Assembly (NCBI RefSeq): GCF_007677875.1
Contig: NZ_VEDO01000010.1
Coordinates: 170,131 to 234,130 of the forward strand
Direction of reading: 5' to 3'
Origin: Variovorax boronicumulans
GTDB lineage: Bacteria > Pseudomonadota > Gammaproteobacteria > Burkholderiales > Burkholderiaceae_C
DNA: 64,000 nt
A program made the position numbers and the translations under genes. Positions 1 to 7,449 of the stretch are shown piece by piece. The notes under the pieces were generated by a model that was given only the letters and a program-made list of their open reading frames with translations, was not told where the DNA came from and ran no database searches. Numbering within the stretch: the first letter of the stretch is position 1; every line of letters begins with the position of its first letter.

Positions 1-331
1 TGAGCGGCTCCACGTAGCCGGTCAGAAACAGCCGCAGCGCCTCGGCCACGGGCAGCTCCGGCGCGCCGCACAGGCGCGTCAGGTCGCCCGCGTTGCCGCC
101 CAGCGGCTCGGAGAAACAGGCCGCGTAGAGCCCGGCCTTGTCGCCGAAGTAGTAGCGGATGGCGGCCAGGTTCACGCCGGCGGCCTGGGCGATGGCGCGC
201 GTCGAGGTCTTGGCGAAGCCGTGGTCGGCGAACAGGGCGAGTGCGGCGGAGAGCAGCTGCGCGCGCGCCTCCTGCCCGTCGCTGCGTGCGGCGGTCTGGC
301 GGGCGGGGGAGGCGGGCGCGGGCTTGGACAT
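1..331 (-). CDS. TetR-family transcriptional regulator (3' part cut by window edge)
   Basis: Only the first 110 codons are in the window. After an N-terminal tail, residues about 24-75 form a TetR helix-turn-helix: LLSAALALFADHGFAKTSTR, then AIAQAAGVNLAAIRYYFGDK, then GLYAACF. The VNLAAIxYYFGDKxGLY signature is typical of the CecR/DUF1956 type, which often controls efflux genes; that subgroup is my inference. The ligand-binding C-terminal domain lies outside the window. The ATG at 331 is the first in frame before the conserved helices. It sits 19 bp from a perfect 22-bp palindrome at 351-372, so autoregulation is likely. Confidence 0.9.
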   Translation of the reverse strand, partial: MSKPAPASPARQTAARSDGQEARAQLLSAALALFADHGFAKTSTRAIAQAAGVNLAAIRYYFGDKAGLYAACFSEPLGGNAGDLTRLCGAPELPVAEALRLFLTGYVEPL

Positions 332-350
332 GCGGCGTGCATTACAGCAC

Positions 351-372
351 AGTTCAATCAATTGATTGAACT
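351..372. promoter_or_regulatory. 22-bp perfect palindrome, probable TetR operator
   Basis: The half-site AGTTCAATCAA is followed directly by its exact reverse complement. AT-rich and perfectly symmetric, it stands out in GC-rich DNA and lies just upstream of the TetR gene. TetR dimers bind palindromes of this size, so it is most simply that regulator's own operator. Binding is inferred. Confidence 0.7.
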
Positions 373-429
373 AAGGCGGGGACCCTTGCAGGGTGATCGC
401 GGTGGTGCGCGCGTCCGGTGCCCGGTGGC

Positions 430-1872
430 TCAGTTGCGCGGCGGGCCTGTGCGCTGGTGGCTCAGCGGTGGCGCGATGTCCTCGAGCGCGCGGCGTTCGG
501 CGTCCACGCCGTGGCGCCAGGCGATCACTGCGGCCACGATCACGAGCGCGGCGCCGACCGCATAGCCCGCGAACACGTTGGCGCGGCTGCCCGTCTCGAT
601 CAGCGCGCCGAACAACGCGGGTGCGGCGAAGCCGCCCATGCCCGCGCCGACCGCGAAGAAGATCGAGATGGCCAGCGCGCGCATCTCCAGCGGGAACAGC
701 TCGCTGGCCGTCAGGTAGGCGGAGCTGGCCGCAGCCGAGGCCAGGAAGAACACCGCGGACCAGGCCAGGGTCTGCGTCGTCGCGTCGAACCAGCCCTGCA
801 GGAAGCCCCAGCCCGTCACCAGCAGGGCCAGGCCCGACAGGCCGTAGGTGGCAGCGATCATGGCGCGGCGACCGCGGTCGAACAACGGGCCCAGCAGCCA
901 CGGCCCCAACACATTGCCGGCCGCGAACGGCAGGATGTACCAGCCCACGGCCGTGGCCGCCACGCCGTAGAAGCGCGTCAGAACCAGCGCGTAGGTGAAG
1001 AAGATCGCGTTGTAGAAGAAGGCCTGCGAAACCATCAGTGCGAGCACCACGGCGCTGCGCCGGCGGTAGTGGTGCAGCAGCACGCGGGCGACCTCAGCCA
1101 GGCCTGGCAGTGCGTTGCGTGCCGGGTCGTCGGTCACGGGCAGCGGCGGCGCCGGGCGCCAGTGCGGATGTTGGGCCTGCACCTCGGCCTCGATCGCGCG
1201 CACGGTGCGTTCGGCTTCGGCCGCGCGGCCATGCGCGAGCAGCCAGCGCGGGCTTTCCGGCACATGGCGGCGCACCACGAGCACGGCCACGGCCATCACG
1301 GCGCCGAGCAGGAAACCCAGGCGCCAGCCCAGCGCCACGTCGAGCCAGGGCAGGTCCAGCAGCACCAGGCTGAGCGCCGCCCCCATGCCGGCGCCGATCC
1401 AGAAACTGCCGTTGATGGCCAAGCTCACGCGGCCGCGCACGCGCGCCGGGATCAGTTCGTCGATGGCCGAGTTGATGGCCGCGTACTCGCCGCCGATGCC
1501 CACGCCGGTGGCGAAGCGGCACAGCGCGAACCAACCGAAGCCGGTCGTGAAGGCCGTAGCCATGGTGGCCGCCATGTAGACCACGAGCGTGAGCAGGAAC
1601 AGCCGCTTGCGCCCGAGGCGGTCGGCCATGCGGCCGAACCACAGCGCGCCCACCACGGTGCCCAGCACGTAGAGCGATCCGGCCCAGCCGACCTGGCTGG
1701 CCGAGAGCGCCAGCGTGTCGGGCCTCTCCAGCACACTGCCGAAGGCGCCGACGATGGTGACTTCCAGCCCGTCGAGCACCCAGGCCACGCCCAGGGCCAG
1801 CACCACACGCCAGTGCCAGTTCGACCAGGGCAGGGCGTCCAGACGGGCGGGGAGAGTGCTGGGGGCGGTCAC
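430..1872 (-). CDS. MFS transporter (sugar-porter/SV2-like)
   Basis: About 480 residues with 12 predicted membrane helices. Near the N-terminus is LDGLEVTIVGAFG. The loop 2-3 motif GRMADRLGRKRLF and the second-half counterpart GPLFDRGRRAM mark a major facilitator. The ESPRW motif after helix 6 and the GGEYAAINS stretch in helix 4-5 are typical of sugar- or organic-acid-type carriers in the inner membrane. Substrate is not evident. The GTG at 1872 gives a normal-length N-terminus; the frame is open upstream but would run into the promoter and start of the ParB-like gene, which is transcribed away. The TetR gene follows on the same strand and may regulate it. Confidence 0.85.
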   Translation of the reverse strand: MTAPSTLPARLDALPWSNWHWRVVLALGVAWVLDGLEVTIVGAFGSVLERPDTLALSASQVGWAGSLYVLGTVVGALWFGRMADRLGRKRLFLLTLVVYMAATMATAFTTGFGWFALCRFATGVGIGGEYAAINSAIDELIPARVRGRVSLAINGSFWIGAGMGAALSLVLLDLPWLDVALGWRLGFLLGAVMAVAVLVVRRHVPESPRWLLAHGRAAEAERTVRAIEAEVQAQHPHWRPAPPLPVTDDPARNALPGLAEVARVLLHHYRRRSAVVLALMVSQAFFYNAIFFTYALVLTRFYGVAATAVGWYILPFAAGNVLGPWLLGPLFDRGRRAMIAATYGLSGLALLVTGWGFLQGWFDATTQTLAWSAVFFLASAAASSAYLTASELFPLEMRALAISIFFAVGAGMGGFAAPALFGALIETGSRANVFAGYAVGAALVIVAAVIAWRHGVDAERRALEDIAPPLSHQRTGPPRN

Positions 1873-1999
1873 CGGCGCATGCTGGACCGCACGCCCCGCC
1901 GATGCTGCCGGACGGGGCCGCGAGCAGCCGTCGGCTGCCGTGTTGGGCTGCGCTTCTACAATCCGCGCCCTTTGTGCAGCCCTGCCTCCCACGCCACCC

Positions 2000-2863
2000 A
2001 TGGACATCGTCGTCAACGAAGAACTCAAGGCCTACATCGATCCGCTGACGCCGGACGAATACGAGGCGCTCGAACGCAGCCTGCTGGCCGAGGGCTGCCG
2101 CGATGCGCTGGTGCTGTGGGGCGACGTGCTGGTCGACGGCCACAACCGCTACGGCATCTGCCGCAAGCACGGGCTGCCGTTCCAGACCGTGCAAAACACG
2201 CGTTTCCAGTCGATGGAAGACGTGCACCTGTGGATGATCGACCAGCACCTGGGCCGGCGCAGCGTGTCCGACTTCCAGCGCGGTGTGCTGGCGCTGCGCA
2301 AGCGCGAGATCGTGGCCAGCCGGCGCGAGCGCGCCAAGGCGGCCCCGGCCGAGGGTGCCGAAGCTGCGCCGCAGGACGCCGCCGCGCCGCTCCCCAAGAG
2401 CGAATCGCTGGACAGCCGCGAGGCCCTGGCGCGCGCCGCGCGGCTCAAGAGCAACCAGGTCGTCATGATCGAGAAGATCCAGCAGAGCGCCGCGCCCGAG
2501 GTGGTGGCCGCCGTCAAGTCCGGCGAGATCACGCTGAGCGCGGCGGCCGCCGTGGCCAGCCTGCCGGTCGAAGAGCAGACCGCCGCGGCCGCCGCCGGCA
2601 AGGACGAGCTCAAGCAGGCCGCCAAGCGCGTGCGCGAGGCCAAGCGCAAGCCGGCGCGCGCGCAGGAAGAGGCTGGCGCGGAAGATGCGATGGCCGAAGC
2701 GGCCACTGGCGAGGACGAAGTGGCTGCGCTGCGCAAGCGGGTCAAGGAACTGGAGTCCGAGAATGCGGCACTGCGCAAGCAGGTGCTCACCTTGCTGGGC
2801 AAGCCGGGCCAGACCGCGGCACCGGCCTCTGCGTCAGGCGAGGACGCCGACGCACCGTTCTGA
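2000..2863 (+). CDS. ParB N-terminal-domain protein (plasmid partition-related)
   Basis: A 287-residue protein. The N-terminal part (about 1-100) carries a ParB/Srx-type fold with ALVLWGDVLVDGHNRYGICR, the DGHNR element being the recognisable core. A helical region about 145-215 (KSNQVVMIEKIQQSAAPEVV and following) resembles the KorB/ParB DNA-binding segment. The C-terminus has a leucine-rich coiled coil, EVAALRKRVKELESENAALR. Such chromosomal proteins are often annotated as plasmid replication or partition related. No ParA is adjacent, so a role in chromosome partition is not implied. The start ATG is the first codon before the conserved domain. Confidence 0.75.
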   Translation: MDIVVNEELKAYIDPLTPDEYEALERSLLAEGCRDALVLWGDVLVDGHNRYGICRKHGLPFQTVQNTRFQSMEDVHLWMIDQHLGRRSVSDFQRGVLALRKREIVASRRERAKAAPAEGAEAAPQDAAAPLPKSESLDSREALARAARLKSNQVVMIEKIQQSAAPEVVAAVKSGEITLSAAAAVASLPVEEQTAAAAAGKDELKQAAKRVREAKRKPARAQEEAGAEDAMAEAATGEDEVAALRKRVKELESENAALRKQVLTLLGKPGQTAAPASASGEDADAPF

Positions 2864-2939
2864 GCGGGATGCGCGGGCCTGCGCGGCGGCGCGGTGAGGG
2901 GCCAGAATGCGGCCATCGCTCCCTTCGTCCGAGGCCGCC

Positions 2940-3419
2940 ATGTCCCGCACCACCCACTTCGTCCTGCTGCTGGGTTCGCACCTGGCGGTGCTCGGAGTCG
3001 GGTTTGCCCTGGGGGTGTACTTCCTGCCGGTCCTGACCGCCCCGCCTGCGCCCAGCGCTGCCGAAGTCGCCGCCCAGGCCCAGGCCGCGCAATGGACTGC
3101 GCAGTTCCGCCGCGATCTGAAGGACAGCGACGCGCTGCACTGGGGCGAAGGCACCGTCACGGTGGCGGCGCGCAGCATCGCGTTGGCCGGTGAGCTGGCC
3201 CCGGGCCCGGACTACAAGCTCTACCTTTCGCCCGAGTTCGTCGAGACCGAAGCCGACTTCCTGCGCGTGAAGGCTGCCATGGTGCGCGTCGGCGATGTGC
3301 GCACCTTCCGCAACTTCGTGGTGGCCGTGCCCGAACCCATCGACGTGGCGCGCTACACCACGGTGATCGTCTGGTGCGAGAGCTTCGGCCAGTTCATCAC
3401 GGCGGCCCGCTACCGCTGA
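2940..3419 (+). CDS. DM13-domain protein, membrane anchored
   Basis: 159 residues. An N-terminal membrane helix (about residues 6-32) is followed by a DM13 domain: WGEGTVTVAARSIALAGEL, a GPDYKLYLSPEFV strand, and the C-terminal VIVWCESFGQFITAARYR, which holds the family's conserved cysteine. DM13 domains are predicted redox or electron-transfer modules of the periplasm or cell surface. The ATG at 2940 is preferred over an upstream in-frame ATG because it directly precedes the membrane segment. No partner is evident nearby. Confidence 0.8.
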   Translation: MSRTTHFVLLLGSHLAVLGVGFALGVYFLPVLTAPPAPSAAEVAAQAQAAQWTAQFRRDLKDSDALHWGEGTVTVAARSIALAGELAPGPDYKLYLSPEFVETEADFLRVKAAMVRVGDVRTFRNFVVAVPEPIDVARYTTVIVWCESFGQFITAARYR

Positions 3420-3561
3420 GAACGTGTGAATGAGCCGCTCACACCCACGCGAGGTCCCCGATGAGCACAACTCGGCGCAGGAGCGGCGTGCAGGCCGGGT
3501 TGTCCTGTCCCGTCATGACGGTGAACAGCCGTTTCTACCGCCTGCGCCTGGGTTGAAGGCC

Positions 3562-3996
3562 ATGGACACGCTGGTCTTCGTTTACGGCACCCTCAAGCAG
3601 GGCTTTCCGAACTTCTTCCGCAACAGCGGGCGCCGTATCGGCGGGGCCTACCGCACACAGCGGCCCTATCCGCTGTATGTGGTGCAGCTGCCCAACGAGG
3701 ACCGCGCCCCCTGGCTCGTGGACCTGCCTGGCCAGGGCCAGCAGGTGGCGGGCGAGGTCTACGCGGTGGACGCTGCGCTGCTGGCGGCCATGGACGCCTT
3801 CGAGGAGGTGGGGCTGCCGGGCGGCTACGTGCGCGCGGAGATCGCCGTCCAAGCCCTCGAAGCGCCGCACACCGTGCTGCACGTGCAGGCCTATCTCAAG
3901 CCGCCCGCGCAACTGGTGCCGGGGCAGCCGCGCGAAGGGCCGTTTGCCGCCTACACCGAGGCGCTGGCGGTGGGCTACCGCATCGATCCGGGCTGA
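3562..3996 (+). CDS. Gamma-glutamylcyclotransferase-like protein (AIG2/YtfP fold)
   Basis: 144 residues opening with VFVYGTLKQGFPN, the diagnostic YGTLK(x)G loop of the gamma-glutamylcyclotransferase/AIG2 superfamily. A conserved acidic site follows at MDAFEEVG, matching the catalytic glutamate region. Known members release 5-oxoproline from gamma-glutamyl amines or peptides; the substrate here is unknown. The ATG at 3562 puts the YGTLK loop at residue 8, as in relatives. An open stretch upstream (3430-3561) is unlike the family and probably untranslated; it contains the palindrome CCGTCATGACGG at 3510. Confidence 0.8.
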   Translation: MDTLVFVYGTLKQGFPNFFRNSGRRIGGAYRTQRPYPLYVVQLPNEDRAPWLVDLPGQGQQVAGEVYAVDAALLAAMDAFEEVGLPGGYVRAEIAVQALEAPHTVLHVQAYLKPPAQLVPGQPREGPFAAYTEALAVGYRIDPG

Positions 3997-4015
3997 GAGC
4001 ATCGGAACGGACTGC

Positions 4016-4543
4016 TCACACCCTGACCGCCGCCGCGCGTGCAGGCAGATCGATGCGGGCTGTGGCCGGCCATGGCGCCAGCGTGCTGGGCGAGGCGGCC
4101 GCCCCGGCCCGGACCGGCAGCGGCTCGGCCCCTGCGATCCAGCGCACGGCGGGCACGCGCTGCGCCTGTCGCCACACCAGCGCCTGGCCGCCGTCCGGCA
4201 GGCTGGCGATCCCGTCCAGGAACAAGGTGCCGCCCGCGGCCAGCTGCACGAGCCCGGGCAGCATGCTGTCCAGGGGCACGCTACGCAGCGCCGCGCAGTG
4301 CAGGCAAATGAAGGGGCGTTCGCGGCGTGGGCCGAGGTAGTGCACGGCGCGCGCCACGCGCGCGCGGCCGCTGCTGTGCTCGCCGACGATCAGCAGCGGT
4401 GTGTCACGGCCGGCATGCTCGCGCGCCGTCTCCATCGCGGTGGCCAGCACACTGACCGCGTCGGCCTGACCCAGGCTCGGCGCTGCTGGAGTCTCGGGCA
4501 CCGCGCCGCTGGGGCACGAGGAAGTCACGGAGCTTGCGTGCAT
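4016..4543 (-). CDS. Truncated sigma-54-activator-type AAA+ protein
   Basis: 175 residues resembling only the first half of a sigma-54 activator ATPase. LLIVGEHSSGRARVARAVHY occupies the Walker A position but lacks the lysine-threonine signature (GEHSSGRAR instead of GETGTGKE). PFICLHCAAL and the Walker-B-like GGTLFLDGIASLPDGGQALV are recognisable. The GAFTGA loop that contacts sigma-54, the sensor regions and a C-terminal DNA-binding domain are all absent. It is therefore either a degenerate remnant or a repurposed small protein; it cannot work as a normal enhancer-binding protein. The frame is intact and no neighbour shows a sigma-54 promoter. Confidence 0.6.
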   Translation of the reverse strand: MHASSVTSSCPSGAVPETPAAPSLGQADAVSVLATAMETAREHAGRDTPLLIVGEHSSGRARVARAVHYLGPRRERPFICLHCAALRSVPLDSMLPGLVQLAAGGTLFLDGIASLPDGGQALVWRQAQRVPAVRWIAGAEPLPVRAGAAASPSTLAPWPATARIDLPARAAAVRV

Positions 4544-5177
4544 GCCTGGTCGTCCCCCTGGTGGGCTGGCGCCCTGTTGTTGGCTTGTGGTAGGAACTGT
4601 AGGTCTGCCATGGACCGCTTGTGTTGCGATCGTGTTTTGTCACAAAGAGAGCGTTTGGATACATCTTGCGGCACTGGGATGCGCGCACGTCACGCCGACG
4701 CCAAGCCATAACGCAACAGCCATTCCCAGGGGTCGCGGTAAACCGGACGGCCTTCGCTGAGCAAACGCAATGCAATGGGCGAGCGGTGGCCGAGCAAATC
4801 CACGCATTCGGACGCCCAGCGTTGCAGCTGCGGCGTGACGACCAGTTCCTGCAGGCCGGAAACGGGATGGCGACGGAAGTCGTGGTGAGGGGTGAGAGGA
4901 AGCGCGGGGCTCGGAGCGAAGGGCATTCACCGCCGCTGCAAGAGACGGTCGGCGCGCGCCACAGCGTGCGGCTGTGCGAACGAGACGTTCAGGTTCATGG
5001 CCGTGCATTCTGGCCAGCGCGATCGCTTCCTCCTACATCAAATGATGGAGCCGTCCCGCGGGCGGGGTGCTGTACGGCAGGCGCCGCGCGGGGACGCCTC
5101 CAGCAAGCTGCGGCACTGTCCCACATGTCGGAACGGGTGCGGGTTCTAGCCTCGCAGCAGACCTACCGCCGCACTCC
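4544..5177. other. 634-bp intergenic region
   Basis: No confidently coding gene. GC content falls between about 4600 and 4670 (for example TTTTGTCACAAAGAGAGCG), consistent with a promoter zone for the leftward AAA+ gene. One leftward 78-codon frame (4690-4926) is listed separately as doubtful. The 3' part probably holds the promoter of the ABC transporter. I saw no hairpin terminator, tRNA or mobile-element end. Confidence 0.5.
4690..4926 (-). CDS. Doubtful small ORF, possible gene remnant
   Basis: A 78-codon frame whose second half, VTPQLQRWASECVDLLGHRS followed by PIALRLLSEGRPVYRDPWEWL, reads like protein. The LLSEGRPVYRDP stretch is vaguely reminiscent of the C-terminal end of small nucleotidyltransferase domains. 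I recognise no domain and see no convincing ribosome-binding site. It may be the tail of a decayed gene. Confidence 0.25.
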   Translation of the reverse strand: MPFAPSPALPLTPHHDFRRHPVSGLQELVVTPQLQRWASECVDLLGHRSPIALRLLSEGRPVYRDPWEWLLRYGLASA

Positions 5178-6968
5178 ATGCCAGAAGCCATTTCCGCGAC
5201 GCTGCCGACGCCGCCACAGATCCCTCCATCGCATGGAGCGCCGACGCGTACCAGCAGCTCCTGGCAGCGCTTCCTGCAGCTGGCCAAGCCGTTTTGGTTC
5301 GGCGACGCGCGCCTGAAGGCCTGGGGCCTGCTTGCCACGCTGGTCCTGCTGATGCTGTGCGAAACGAAACTGGCGGTCCTGCTGAACGACGAGGCTGGCG
5401 AACTGATGTCGGCCCTGGCGGGCCGCGAGTCCGACCGGTTCTGGAGCGCAGTGAAGACCACCCTGGTCCTGGTCGCGATCGCAGCGCCGTGCTATGCCAT
5501 CTACTACTTCATGCGCGACACCTTCGCCAACCATTGGCGACGCTGGCTCACGGGGCGCTTTCTCGACGGCTACCTGGCGGAGCGGCGCTACTACACCTTG
5601 GCGCAGCAGTCGGAACTGGACAACCCGGACCAGCGCATCGCCGAGGACATCAACACCTTCACGGGACGCTCGATCCATTTCCTGCTGATCCTCATCGGTT
5701 CGGTGATGCAGCTGGCTGCCTTCAGCGCGGTGCTGTGGTCCATTTCCGAGGCGCTCGTCGGCTTCCTGGTGGTGTATGCGGTGGCGGGTACGGTGGGCGC
5801 GATGTATCTGTTCGGCCGGCCGTTGATCACGCTCAATTTCGCCCAGCTGCGCAAGGAGGCCGACCTGCGGTTCAGCCTGATCCTGGTGCGCGAGAGCGCC
5901 GAATCCATCGCCTTCCACCGCGGCGAGGCGCAGGAGCGGGCCCAGATCGATGCGCGCTTCGACGCCGCGTTTCGCAACTACGCGCGCCTCGTGCGGCGGC
6001 AATGTGCATTGAACCTGTTCCAGCGCGCATTCACCCAGCTCACGCTGGTGCTGCCCGCCGTCATCCTCGCTGCAGACGTGCTGGCGGGTCGCCTGGAAGT
6101 GGGCCGCGCGGTGCAGGCCGCTGGCGCATTCGCGATGGTCCTCGGTGCGGTCGCGCTCATCGTCGACAACTTCGAGAGCCTGAGCCGGTTCGTCGCCGGC
6201 ATCGACCGGCTCGACGAGTTGTCCCGGCGCGTGCTCGCGCCGGCGCAGGACGGGCAGGGCGATGCCGTGGCCCGCGTGCCGGCACCCGACCAGCCGGACC
6301 CGCAGATCAGGCACGACACGGCGGACTTCGTCGGCGCACAGTCGTTGTGCGTCGCCGTGCCGGGGACGCAGCGCGTGCTGATCGAGCAGCTCAGCTTCGC
6401 ACTGGCAATGCGTGATGCGCTGCTGATCACGGGTGTGAGCGGCTGCGGCAAGAGCTCTCTGCTGCGCGCGCTGGCAGGGCTGTGGCGCGAAGGATCGGGC
6501 CGGATCTGCCACCCGTCGGACAAATCCTTGTTCTTCCTGCCCCAGCGCCCCTATGTGCGTGGCGGCAGCTTGCGCGGCCAGCTGCTGTATCCCTTTGCGG
6601 ACGCGGCGGTTGCAGATGCCGACCTCCTTCGGGCGCTGCAGGACGTGCAACTGGGCCACCTCGCCGGAGACCCGCCTGCGCTGGACGCCGAACAGCCCTG
6701 GGACAAGCTGCTGTCCATGGGCGAGCAGCAGCGCCTGGCGCTGGCGCGTGTCCTGGTGCACAAGCCCGACGTGGTGGTGCTCGACGAGGCCACCAGTGCA
6801 CTGGATGCCGAGAACGAGGCTGCTATCTACGCGCGCCTGCGGAGCAGCGGCGCCTGCCTGGTGAGCGTGGCCCACCGCGAAGCGGTGCGGCAGTTCCATA
6901 CCCACCATCTGTCCCTCACGGGTGGCGGCCGCTGGCAGTTCGGACCGATCGTCGGCGAGCCCGCCTAG
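5178..6968 (+). CDS. ABC transporter, fused permease/ATPase of the SbmA/BacA-YddA type
   Basis: 596 residues. The membrane half (about 45-345) carries KPFWFGDARLKAWGLLATLV and WRRWLTGRFLDGYLAERRYY, typical of the SbmA/BacA (ABC_membrane_2) class that moves peptides or cobalamin-like compounds. Also present are NPDQRIAEDI and FHRGEAQE. The ATPase half has Walker A GVSGCGKS (419-426), signature LSMGEQQ (512-518), Walker B VVVLDE (532-537) and the switch His in VSVAHRE. It would act as a homodimer in the inner membrane. The ATG at 5178 is chosen because the frame upstream (from 5067) has no family similarity. Substrate is not deducible. Confidence 0.88.
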   Translation: MPEAISATLPTPPQIPPSHGAPTRTSSSWQRFLQLAKPFWFGDARLKAWGLLATLVLLMLCETKLAVLLNDEAGELMSALAGRESDRFWSAVKTTLVLVAIAAPCYAIYYFMRDTFANHWRRWLTGRFLDGYLAERRYYTLAQQSELDNPDQRIAEDINTFTGRSIHFLLILIGSVMQLAAFSAVLWSISEALVGFLVVYAVAGTVGAMYLFGRPLITLNFAQLRKEADLRFSLILVRESAESIAFHRGEAQERAQIDARFDAAFRNYARLVRRQCALNLFQRAFTQLTLVLPAVILAADVLAGRLEVGRAVQAAGAFAMVLGAVALIVDNFESLSRFVAGIDRLDELSRRVLAPAQDGQGDAVARVPAPDQPDPQIRHDTADFVGAQSLCVAVPGTQRVLIEQLSFALAMRDALLITGVSGCGKSSLLRALAGLWREGSGRICHPSDKSLFFLPQRPYVRGGSLRGQLLYPFADAAVADADLLRALQDVQLGHLAGDPPALDAEQPWDKLLSMGEQQRLALARVLVHKPDVVVLDEATSALDAENEAAIYARLRSSGACLVSVAHREAVRQFHTHHLSLTGGGRWQFGPIVGEPA

Positions 6969-7069
6969 CATTGGGGCGCACGCGCTCGGTTGCGACCGGT
7001 TACCAATGCGTGCCGGCGCGCGGGGCCGATCGCTTAGCTTTGGGCCTGCGCCTGTCGCCATCCAGTGGC

Positions 7070-7438
7070 ATGCCCCCTGAAGTCCGCACCCTGTTGGTCC
7101 GTTTCCGCGATGCGCTGGCGCGCACGCGGCTTCCCGACGACGCGCACGGGTTGGCCAACGATCTGGTAAACCACCTGATCGCCTTACACGACGGCGGCAC
7201 GCTGACGGCCCCCTTCCTCAAGATGGCGCTCGAACCCTTCCACGAGCTGCCGCAGGTCGCCCACATCGTGGGACCGCTCGTGCGCTTCGCGGCGCACCAG
7301 TCGGCCGCCATGGGGCACCGGGAGTTCAGGCGCAGTGAGTCGCTGCCATGGATCAGCTCGTCCTACGCCAGCCTGGAGCCCAAGGGCGTTCTGGACGGGC
7401 TCTCGGGCTTCAGGCCTTCGGACTTTCCTCAGGACTAA
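7070..7438 (+). CDS. Small helical hypothetical protein
   Basis: 122 residues, predicted mostly helical, no signal peptide and no cysteine. Recognisable stretches are LLVRFRDALARTRLPDDAHG, LVNHLIALHDGGTLTAPFLK and VGPLVRFAAHQSAAMGHREF. I do not recognise a family. It lies about 100 bp after the ABC transporter on the same strand and may share its transcript. Its stop is followed at 12 bp by the convergent end of the winged-helix gene. Codon usage matches neighbouring genes, which supports it being real. Confidence 0.55.
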   Translation: MPPEVRTLLVRFRDALARTRLPDDAHGLANDLVNHLIALHDGGTLTAPFLKMALEPFHELPQVAHIVGPLVRFAAHQSAAMGHREFRRSESLPWISSSYASLEPKGVLDGLSGFRPSDFPQD

Positions 7439-7449
7439 ATGCAGGGGCC

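Noticed and set aside
418..3036. Very long open frame (872 codons, plus strand) spanning the MFS and ParB genes
   Set aside because: Antisense or frame shadow of GC-rich genes; low-complexity His/Gln/Arg-rich text and no domain.
3424..3444. GTGTGA...TCACAC inverted repeat after the DM13 gene
   Set aside because: Six-base arms with a nine-base loop and no T-run; too weak to call a terminator or operator.
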